Of a DNA stretch of 5,820 nt, positions 1 to 5,294 are shown in pieces. A program made the position numbers and the translations under genes. The first letter of the stretch is position 1; each line of letters starts with the position of its first letter. The notes under the pieces are model-generated. The model was not told the origin of the DNA. It saw only the letters and a list, made by a program, of their open reading frames with translations, and did not search any database. Location of the stretch: contig WGAR01000072.1 of assembly GCA_015494725.1 (NCBI GenBank), forward strand, positions 1-5,820, given 5' to 3'. Source of the stretch: Thermodesulfobacteriaceae bacterium. Lineage in GTDB: Bacteria > Desulfobacterota > Thermodesulfobacteria > Thermodesulfobacteriales > Thermodesulfobacteriaceae.

Positions 1-2
1 CG

Positions 3-224
3 GTCCGGATCAGGTTGCGTCCCGTCCTCCTCACCAGCCTTACCACCATCCTGGCCCTGGTCCCCGCGGCCCTGGGACTGGGAGCCGGGGCCGAGTTCTT
101 TCACGGCTTTGCCCTTACCCTGATCGGTGGCCTGCTCAGCGCCACCCCGGTCTCTTTAATCCTGGTCCCCTGTCTCCTGGCCTGGGGGACCCCCGAAAAG
201 AAGGTTCCGGAGGAGCCCAAATGA
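3..224 (+). CDS. RND-family efflux transporter, C-terminal end (partial)
   Basis: Only the last ~73 codons are visible; the reading frame is open to the left edge, so the gene begins outside the window. The fragment reads R-L-R-P-V-L-L-T-S-L-T-T-I-L, then a G-L-G-A-G-A-E turn, then an I-G-G-L-L...L-V-P hydrophobic helix. This is the usual end of an AcrB/MexB/CzcA-type inner-membrane pump: the conserved 'RPILMTALTT' loop, the 'GLGxGAE' loop and the last transmembrane helix ending in a V-P pair. The short charged tail (EKKVPEEPK) would be cytoplasmic. Such pumps use the proton gradient to export drugs, metals or lipids with a periplasmic adaptor and an outer-membrane channel. The substrate cannot be told from this end. 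The stop overlaps the next start by four bases (ATGA), so the two genes share a transcript. Confidence 0.85.
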   Translation, partial: VRIRLRPVLLTSLTTILALVPAALGLGAGAEFFHGFALTLIGGLLSATPVSLILVPCLLAWGTPEKKVPEEPK

Positions 225-1558
225 GAGCCCTGATCCTGGTCCTGGCCCTTCTTTATCTCGGGCCACTCTTTCTCCCGTTGACCTCGGTCCAGGAGGCCCG
301 CCGGGCGGAGATCGTGCAGGAGGCCGTAAGATACGGCCACTGGCTCATCCCGCACCTGAACGGCGCCCCCTATGTCACCAAACCCCCGCTTCACACCTGG
401 ATCGCGGGGGCTCTGGCCTTTCCCCTGGGAGTAAGCGAACCCGTGCTGCGCCTCCCCTCCCTCCTTGCGGCGCTTACCGTGCTCCTCATCACCTTCCGCT
501 TGGCCGAAGAGCTTTCCGGAGGGCTTGCCGCCCTCCTTTCCGCACTCTTTCTCCTTTCCGCCCCGCGCTTTTATTTCTTCGCCCACCGGGTGGAACTGGA
601 GATGCTCCTTTCCCTCTTCTTCGTCTCCTACCTTTATTTCGGCCTTAAATACCTTGAGACCGGGGAGCGCAAAAACCTTTTCCTTTCCTTTCTCGCCTTC
701 TCCCTGGGCCTTCTTACCAAGGGCCCTTTCATCCTCCTGGCCCTTACCCCGCCGCTTACCTATGCCCTGATCCGAAAGGACGGTAAAGCCCTTAAGCTCC
801 TTCATCCGGCAGGGCTCTTCCTTTCCGCGCTCCCGGTCCTTCTCTGGTACCTTGCGGTCTATCACCGACTGGGCGGGGGCGATTTTTCCGAATTCGTACG
901 GGAAGACCTTATGGGAAGGCTTGCCACCGGGAAACGCGACCCCTTCTACCACTACGCCGGGGCCCTTCTGCTGGGTTTTCTCCCGGAAAGTCTCCTTCTT
1001 CTGAGGATCAGGGCCTTCGTCAGGGTTCACCTTTCGGATCCCCGGAGACTCTTCGTACTCCTTTCCTGGTTTGTGCCCCTTTTTCTTCTAAGCTTTACCG
1101 CCGCAAAGTTCAGCAAGTACCTCCTTTCCCTCTATCCCTTCTTCGCTGTCTCGCTTGGGATCTCGGCTGCGGAATGGTTTGCGGAAAGGGAAAAACTCCT
1201 GCGAAAGCTCGCCTTTGCCCTATCCCTTCTCCTTCTCACCGGAGCCCTTTTCGCGGAGATCCAGGGAAACGCCCTGCGGTTTTCCTCGGTAAAGAGGGCC
1301 CGGCCCTATCTCTCCTATCCCCGGATCTATTTTTTGAAGCGGGAAAACTATCTTCTTGTCTTTTACCGCGGAGGCCCCATCCCGGTGCTTGAGGGCCCGC
1401 CCTATCCCCCGGGGATCATCCTGGAGGAGACGCGGGAGGGATTTCCCCCGCGAAACGAGGGCCTCAGGCTTATCGCCGAGATCAAACCCTTCTATCGCCG
1501 GGGACGGGTGCTCCGCATCTATTCCTCGGGCGGGGTCCCGGGGCCTCCGAAACTCTAG
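221..1558 (+). CDS. ArnT/PMT_2-like (GT39/GT83) polytopic membrane glycosyltransferase
   Basis: A GT-C fold integral membrane glycosyltransferase, expected to move a sugar from a polyprenyl-phosphate carrier to a lipid or protein on the periplasmic face. Residues 1-20 form the first membrane helix, followed by the first loop Q24-E25-A26-R27-R28-A29-E30, which matches the D-E-x-R-Y-A-E-I loop of ArnT. Next come G39-H40-W41-L42-I43-P44, K54-P55-P56-L57, a second acidic loop (R123-V124-E125-L126-E127), T166-K167-G168-P169, and K296-F-S-K-Y...Y305-P306. About ten further hydrophobic segments lie between 60 and 345, and residues ~346-445 form a soluble tail. The length of 445 is normal to short for the family. 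The aspartate expected at position 24 is glutamine here. Start: ATG at 221 with GGAGGAG at 209-215, five bases upstream and inside the transporter gene. Substrate is unknown; lipid A, O-antigen or protein glycosylation are all possible. Confidence 0.85.
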   Translation: MRALILVLALLYLGPLFLPLTSVQEARRAEIVQEAVRYGHWLIPHLNGAPYVTKPPLHTWIAGALAFPLGVSEPVLRLPSLLAALTVLLITFRLAEELSGGLAALLSALFLLSAPRFYFFAHRVELEMLLSLFFVSYLYFGLKYLETGERKNLFLSFLAFSLGLLTKGPFILLALTPPLTYALIRKDGKALKLLHPAGLFLSALPVLLWYLAVYHRLGGGDFSEFVREDLMGRLATGKRDPFYHYAGALLLGFLPESLLLLRIRAFVRVHLSDPRRLFVLLSWFVPLFLLSFTAAKFSKYLLSLYPFFAVSLGISAAEWFAEREKLLRKLAFALSLLLLTGALFAEIQGNALRFSSVKRARPYLSYPRIYFLKRENYLLVFYRGGPIPVLEGPPYPPGIILEETREGFPPRNEGLRLIAEIKPFYRRGRVLRIYSSGGVPGPPKL

Positions 1559-1600
1559 GAAATCTCGGGGAAGGCGGGTATGCTAGATCCAAGGGTCGAA

Positions 1601-1606
1601 AGGAGG
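1601..1606 (+). promoter_or_regulatory. Ribosome binding site of pyk
   Basis: AGGAGG, a perfect Shine-Dalgarno match continuing into further Gs, lies ten bases before GTG 1617. It decides the GTG start, because there is no ATG in this frame nearby and the conserved K-I-V-A-T-I-G-P strand of pyruvate kinase begins only seven codons later. Confidence 0.8.
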
Positions 1607-1616
1607 GGGCAGGGCG

Positions 1617-3038
1617 GTGAAAAGTTATCCTAAATCCAAGATCGTGGCCACCATAGGCCCGGCCTCGAGCTCTCCCCGAACCCTGCAACGCATGATCCAG
1701 GCCGGGGTAAGTATCGCCCGCCTCAATCTAGCCCACGGGACCCCCGAACTCCACGAAGGATACATCGCCTCCATCCGCGCTGCGGCCCGAGCCGCAGGCA
1801 GGAGGGTGGCCATCCTGGCCGATCTTCCCGGCCCCAAGATCCGGGTAGGGGTTCTTTCCCGGGAACCTCTGGAACTCAAAAAGGGCACCCGGGTCTTTCT
1901 GGTACCGCAGGAACAAACCGATGATCCCCGGACCATTCCCATTCCTCTTCCGGGTCTTCTGGAGGTGCTGCGGCCCCGACATTCGGTTTATCTCAACGAC
2001 GGTCTTATTCAGCTGATGGTGGAAGAGATTTCCGGAGGCCGGGCCCGGGCCAGGGTGGTGGTGGGAGGAGAGCTTTTTTCGCACAAGGGAGTCAATTTTC
2101 CCGGGATAGACCTGGGACTTTCCCCTTTTACCGAGGAAGATCAACGCTTTATGGCCTTCGCCCTAGCCCACGGAGTGGAGGCTATAAGTCTTTCCTTTGT
2201 GGAGGGTCCGGAGGACATCCGTCGGGCCCGGGAATACGCCCGTTCACTGGGCTATTCCCCTTTCCTCATCGCCAAGATCGAACGTGCTCAGGCGGTAAAA
2301 AATTTCTCCGCCATTCTGCAGGAAGCCGATGGAATCATGATCGCGCGAGGGGACCTGGGGGTGGAAATCCCCATCGAGGAGATCGCGGTGGTCCAGAAAA
2401 CCCTCATCGAAAAGGCCAACCTGGCCGGAAAGGTGGTGATCACCGCCACCCAGATGCTAAAATCCATGACCCATAACCGGCGCCCCACCCGGGCGGAGGT
2501 TACGGATGTGGCCAACGCCATTCTCGACGGTACGGATGGCCTCATGCTCTCCGAGGAAACCGCCGCCGGGCTCTACCCGGTGGAGGCGGTAAGGATGATG
2601 GCCCGCATCGCCCGTATCACCGAAAAGGAAAGAAAATACTTTCCGGTTCGGGAAAACATCCTGCCCTCCCTGCATAAAGGGAACATCAGCCTGGACGACG
2701 TGCTTTCCCTGGATGTCTTTACCACGGTGGAGCACCTGAAGGTAAAGGCGGTGATCATCCCCACGGATACCGGAACCACCGCCACCAAGGTGGCCCGTTT
2801 CCGTTTGCCGGTCTGGATTTACGCCTTCAGTCCTCATGAATCCACCTGCCAGCGGCTACTTTTTTATTACGGAGTCCATCCGGTCCTCCTCACGGAAAGC
2901 CTCAGCGACTGGCAGGGATTCGCCCTTCACTGGTTGCGCAAAAACGTGCTTAAGGAGGGGCTCATCGTCTCCCTGCAGCGCACCTTCCTGGGTTCATACC
3001 AGAGCTATCGTCTGGAACTCATAGAACTGGAAAGATAA
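1617..3038 (+). CDS. pyk: Pyruvate kinase (K+-independent type by sequence)
   Basis: Transfers phosphate from phosphoenolpyruvate to ADP, giving pyruvate and ATP, the last step of glycolysis; cytosolic, normally a tetramer. At 473 residues it is full length. The N-terminal strand is K8-I-V-A-T-I-G-P15, and the phosphate-binding segment R35-L-N-L-A-H-G41. The lid (B) domain spans about 70-165. The active-site strand I217-A-K-I-E-R222 carries catalytic Lys219 and metal ligand Glu221. D237-G-I-M-I-A-R-G-D-L-G-V-E249 carries metal ligand Asp245. A-T-Q-M-L-K-S-M (276-283) is followed by the R-P-T-R-A-E-V-T-D-V-A-N signature and L-S-E-E-T-A. Residues ~345-473 are the regulatory C domain, here with a divergent tail. 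Lys74 lies where K+-dependent enzymes have Glu117 (muscle numbering), and Ala39 replaces a serine K+ ligand. GTG start. It follows the glycosyltransferase by 58 bases; TATGCT at 1579-1584 could be a weak -10 but has no good -35. Confidence 0.97.
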   Translation: MKSYPKSKIVATIGPASSSPRTLQRMIQAGVSIARLNLAHGTPELHEGYIASIRAAARAAGRRVAILADLPGPKIRVGVLSREPLELKKGTRVFLVPQEQTDDPRTIPIPLPGLLEVLRPRHSVYLNDGLIQLMVEEISGGRARARVVVGGELFSHKGVNFPGIDLGLSPFTEEDQRFMAFALAHGVEAISLSFVEGPEDIRRAREYARSLGYSPFLIAKIERAQAVKNFSAILQEADGIMIARGDLGVEIPIEEIAVVQKTLIEKANLAGKVVITATQMLKSMTHNRRPTRAEVTDVANAILDGTDGLMLSEETAAGLYPVEAVRMMARIARITEKERKYFPVRENILPSLHKGNISLDDVLSLDVFTTVEHLKVKAVIIPTDTGTTATKVARFRLPVWIYAFSPHESTCQRLLFYYGVHPVLLTESLSDWQGFALHWLRKNVLKEGLIVSLQRTFLGSYQSYRLELIELER

Positions 3039-3040
3039 GA

Positions 3041-3646
3041 TTAATATTTTTTGATCTTCTGGCAGACCACACCTATAATTTCGTGGTCCCCGGTCATTTC
3101 CGTACCGGGGTAGCGGGGATTCAGGGCGCAGAGGAAGCGTTTCTCGCCACAGACATGAAACTGTCTCAGAACCGCTTCCTCTCCCCGGCGCACCACCACA
3201 AAACACCCGGGAACGGGCTTACGCATCGGATCCACCACCACGATGTCCCCCTCGGCGAACTCGGGTTCCATGGAGTCGTCGGGGACCCGGAGGGCAAAGG
3301 CCCGCTGACTGGTGGGAATAACCTCCACCCAGTCCCATCCTTCGGGTACGTGATCCGCCACCCCGAAAGCCTCTCCCCGGACCTCCAGGCCCTTCCGGAT
3401 CCAGTCCCAGGGGACCACCGGAACCTTCTCCACCTTTTTAATCTCCAGCCCTGCGGCGGAAGCCACCTCCTCAAAAGGAACCCCCAGTCCCCGGGCCAGT
3501 TTTCGCAGGGTTTCCACCTTGGGATGGCGCTCCCCTCTCTCCAGAAGGCGAATATATTTTTCGGAGAGTCCGCTCCTTTTGGCCAGCTGATTTATAGAAA
3601 GCCCGGCCTCCTCCCGTCTTCGGCGCACCCATTCTCCGAAGGTCAT
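3041..3646 (-). CDS. XRE-family repressor with degenerate S24 (CI/LexA-like) domain
   Basis: A two-domain DNA-binding regulator of the phage-CI kind, 201 residues. Residues 1-67 are an XRE helix-turn-helix domain: L16-S-I-N-Q-L-A-K-R-S-G-L-S-E-K-Y-I-R-L-L-E-R-G-E covers both helices. A linker (68-90) leads into an S24 domain with A117-L-R-V-P-D-D-S125-M-E-P and E132-G-D-I-V-V-V-D-P, the serine motif. The strand A158-V-L-R161-Q-F and L175-N-P-R-Y-P180 align without gaps with lambda CI from Lys192 through its LNPQYP; the catalytic lysine is thus Arg161 here. The linker reads V-P-V-V-P-W-D-W-I-R-K-G where relatives usually carry Ala-Gly, so self-cleavage looks lost. The start is ATG, with only a weak purine-rich site before it. 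It is divergent from proC across 168 bases and convergent with pyk. No phage genes lie nearby, so it looks like a resident regulator rather than part of a prophage. Confidence 0.9.
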   Translation of the reverse strand: MTFGEWVRRRREEAGLSINQLAKRSGLSEKYIRLLERGERHPKVETLRKLARGLGVPFEEVASAAGLEIKKVEKVPVVPWDWIRKGLEVRGEAFGVADHVPEGWDWVEVIPTSQRAFALRVPDDSMEPEFAEGDIVVVDPMRKPVPGCFVVVRRGEEAVLRQFHVCGEKRFLCALNPRYPGTEMTGDHEIIGVVCQKIKKY

Positions 3647-3663
3647 GGTTTCTTCCCGCCCCT

Positions 3664-3692
3664 GTCCTATCCAAAAAGTTCATCCTTGACAA
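3664..3692 (-). promoter_or_regulatory. Possible weak promoter for the repressor gene
   Basis: Read on the minus strand, TTGTCA (3692-3687), 17 bases and TAGGAC (3669-3664) form a -35/-10 pair with a poor -10. Its -35 overlaps the -35 of the opposite promoter, since TTGACAA and TTGTCAA are the two strands of one site. Transcription would start only ~10 bases before the repressor ATG. The arrangement suits autoregulated divergent genes, but the match is weak and the real promoter may be elsewhere. Confidence 0.25.
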
Positions 3693-3714
3693 TTTCGGAC
3701 TTTTGTCCGAGAAT
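3686..3714 (+). promoter_or_regulatory. Promoter facing proC-rlmE
   Basis: A consensus -35 (TTGACA, 3686-3691), a 17-base spacer and a four-of-six -10 (GAGAAT, 3709-3714) form a sigma-70-type promoter directed to proC. Transcription would start near 3721, leaving a leader of about 95 bases. It is the best promoter in the window and sits in the divergent intergenic region. An inverted repeat fills its spacer. Confidence 0.55.
3695..3710. promoter_or_regulatory. Inverted repeat, likely repressor operator
   Basis: TCGGACTTTTGTCCGA is a perfect palindrome with six-base arms and a four-base centre. It lies between the -35 and -10 of the proC-facing promoter, so a bound dimer would block RNA polymerase. 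CI-like repressors bind sites of this size and symmetry. The XRE repressor gene starts ~50 bases away, making it the natural candidate to bind. I saw no second copy of the full site in the window. It could also fold as a small RNA hairpin, but it lies upstream of the predicted transcription start. Confidence 0.5.
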
Positions 3715-3746
3715 GTCTTCCAGGGTGGAGAAGGGGGCTTCCCTCG

Positions 3747-3771
3747 GCGCCTTAAGTCCCTCAAGGGGCGC
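3747..3771 (+). other. Weak hairpin in the proC leader
   Basis: GCGCC (3747-3751) can pair with GGCGC (3767-3771); an alternative register pairs GCG/CGC plus CCTT/AAGG with a two-base bulge. There is no T-run behind it, so it is not a typical terminator. It is the only obvious structure in the ~95-base leader between the promoter and proC. It may be chance. Confidence 0.2.
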
Positions 3772-3814
3772 AGAAAACTTGCCATAAACCGGAGGGCAGG
3801 TAAGCTAAGCCTGA

Positions 3815-4642
3815 ATGTCTGAAAAGGGCAATCCATTGAAGCTGGGTTTTATTGGCGGGGGGCGAATGGCCGAGGCCCTGATAAGGGGGCTTCTGGCCTC
3901 GAAAAAGATATCCCCTGCGGCTATCTCGGTTTCGGTCCCCTCCGAAGGGCGTCAGGCCTATCTTCGCACCACCTACGGAGTTACGACCCTTTTCGACAAC
4001 CCGGAGGTGGTCAGGGAGAACCCGGTGGTGGTGCTGGCGGTAAAACCCCAGGTGGCTCCGGAGGTATTAAAGGAAGTCCGGGAGGCGGTAAAGGAAGGCA
4101 AGCCCCTTCTCCTTTCGGTGGTGGCCGGTCTCACCCTGGCTCGCATGGCCGATCTCCTGGGAGGATATTCCCGAATCATACGGATAATGCCCAACACCCC
4201 GGCCCTGGTCCTTTCCGGGGTAAGTGCCATCTGCGGGGGGCTAGAGGCCCGGGAGGAAGATCTGGAGCTAGCCGAGCAGATCTTTTCCCTTCTGGGCGAG
4301 GTAATTCGGGTGCCGGAGTCCCTGTTTGATGCCGTAACCGGTCTTTCCGGAAGCGGTCCGGCCTATGTCTTCGCCTTCATTGAGGCCCTGGTGGACGGAG
4401 GGGTAAAAGAGGGTCTTCCCCGGGAGGTGGCCGAAAGGCTTGCCGTGGGCACGGTTCTGGGAGCAGCCAAACTCATGCGGGAGACCGGTGAAAATCCCTA
4501 CGCCCTCAAGGCCATGGTTACTTCCCCGGGGGGCACTACCATTGCCGGTCTTAAGGTGCTGGCGGAAAGGGGGTTTCACGGAGCGGTGATGGAGGCGGTG
4601 GCTGCGGCCACCAGGCGTTCCCGGGAGCTCTCCGGTGGCTAA
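3815..4642 (+). CDS. proC: Pyrroline-5-carboxylate reductase
   Basis: Reduces 1-pyrroline-5-carboxylate to L-proline with NAD(P)H, the last step of proline biosynthesis; cytosolic, usually a decamer. The 275-residue length is typical. L10-G-F-I-G-G-G-R-M-A is the Rossmann loop, with Arg17 where asparagine is common. L74-A-V-K-P-Q is the second nucleotide-binding strand, and R123-I-M-P-N-T-P-A the conserved middle motif. The family signature runs from L177-S-G-S-G-P-A-Y to T235-S-P-G-G-T-T-I-A-G-L, where substrate binds at the dimer interface. The ATG at 3815 has a poor ribosome site. A TTG at 3836, seven codons later, has AAGGG at 3824-3828 seven bases upstream and would begin K-L-G-F-I-G, the more usual family start, so the true start may be 3836. 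It is the first gene after the operator-bearing promoter and overlaps rlmE by eight bases. Confidence 0.96.
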   Translation: MSEKGNPLKLGFIGGGRMAEALIRGLLASKKISPAAISVSVPSEGRQAYLRTTYGVTTLFDNPEVVRENPVVVLAVKPQVAPEVLKEVREAVKEGKPLLLSVVAGLTLARMADLLGGYSRIIRIMPNTPALVLSGVSAICGGLEAREEDLELAEQIFSLLGEVIRVPESLFDAVTGLSGSGPAYVFAFIEALVDGGVKEGLPREVAERLAVGTVLGAAKLMRETGENPYALKAMVTSPGGTTIAGLKVLAERGFHGAVMEAVAAATRRSRELSGG

Positions 4643-5240
4643 AGGCAAAAATCCCTGGGCGGACCACTACACCCGAAAGGCCCGGGAAGAGGGTTTTGCG
4701 GCCCGTTCGGTCTATAAGCTCCGGGAAGCCCAGGAAAAATACCGGCTTCTCCGGCCCGGAGATCGGGTCCTGGATCTGGGGTGTGCTCCCGGAGCCTGGA
4801 GCCAATACGCCCTGAAGATCGTGGGGCCCCGGGGTCTGGTGGTGGGGGTGGATCTTAATCCGGTAAAACTCTCCGCTCCCAATTTCGTTTTTCTACAGAG
4901 GGACGTCTTTGAACTTCAGCCCGAGGAACTCCGGGCCCTGGCTCCGGAAGGCTTCCAGGTAATCCTCAGCGACATGGCTCCCAAGACCACCGGGGATCGC
5001 TCCGGAGATCATTTTCGCTCTCTGGCCCTGGCCCGACGGGCCCTGGAGCTGGCCCGGGAGCTCCTTCTTCCCGGCGGATATTTTATGATCAAGGTCTTTG
5101 AAGGAGAACGATTCTCCCTCTTTCGCAAAGAGGTCGAGGAGTACGCTCAGCAGAAGGTCCGTATCTTCCGTCCTAAAAGCACGCGAAGCCGGAGTCGCGA
5201 AATTTTTCTCATAGGTCAGCGAAAAAATCAGGGTTATTGA
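4635..5240 (+). CDS. rlmE: 23S rRNA (uridine-2'-O-)methyltransferase RlmE (FtsJ/RrmJ)
   Basis: Methylates the 2'-hydroxyl of U2552 (E. coli numbering) in the A-loop of 23S rRNA using S-adenosylmethionine, a late step in large-subunit assembly; a heat-shock gene in E. coli. At 201 residues it is close to E. coli RrmJ (209). The N-terminal W8-A-D-H-Y and F21-A-A-R-S-V-Y-K-L substrate region is present, as is the SAM loop D47-L-G-C-A-P-G-A-W-S-Q. Asp73 and Asp90 are at the expected SAM-contact positions. The catalytic K-D-K-E tetrad is complete: Lys28, Asp113 (in S-D-M-A-P), Lys153 (M-I-K-V-F) and Glu189 (S-R-E-I-F). Start: GTG at 4635 with GGGAG at 4623-4627 seven bases before it. It lies inside the end of proC, which suggests translational coupling; the two functions have no obvious metabolic link. 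Confidence 0.96.
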   Translation: MAKGKNPWADHYTRKAREEGFAARSVYKLREAQEKYRLLRPGDRVLDLGCAPGAWSQYALKIVGPRGLVVGVDLNPVKLSAPNFVFLQRDVFELQPEELRALAPEGFQVILSDMAPKTTGDRSGDHFRSLALARRALELARELLLPGGYFMIKVFEGERFSLFRKEVEEYAQQKVRIFRPKSTRSRSREIFLIGQRKNQGY

Positions 5241-5294
5241 CTTTTATGAAGGCCATGGATATACCTTCAAAAAGCCAAACTCAGGATCAGAGGT

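Noticed and set aside
101..1030. Open frame of 309 codons on the minus strand
   Set aside because: It lies opposite the glycosyltransferase, whose motifs are clear. Its product is a low-complexity K/E/G-rich string, as expected from the complement of pyrimidine-rich membrane-helix codons.
1556..1584. Promoter for pyk (TAGGAA, 17 bases, TATGCT)
   Set aside because: The -35 matches only three of six bases, so transcription from the upstream operon is at least as likely.
1580..1633. Small ORF of 17 codons before pyk
   Set aside because: It has no good ribosome site, overlaps the pyk start, and contains the pyk Shine-Dalgarno sequence; most likely chance.
3088..3110. Perfect 7-bp hairpin CCCCGGT/ACCGGGG as a terminator for pyk or the repressor
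   Set aside because: It lies inside the repressor coding region and has no T-run on either strand, so it does not look like an intrinsic terminator.
3041..3646. A prophage immunity region around the CI-like repressor
   Set aside because: There is no Cro, integrase, excisionase or other phage gene beside it. Both neighbours are housekeeping genes and base composition does not visibly change.
3083..3787. Open frame of 234 codons on the plus strand
   Set aside because: It is the complement of the repressor gene, whose HTH and S24 motifs are unmistakable. The product has no domain character and would run through the promoter and operator.
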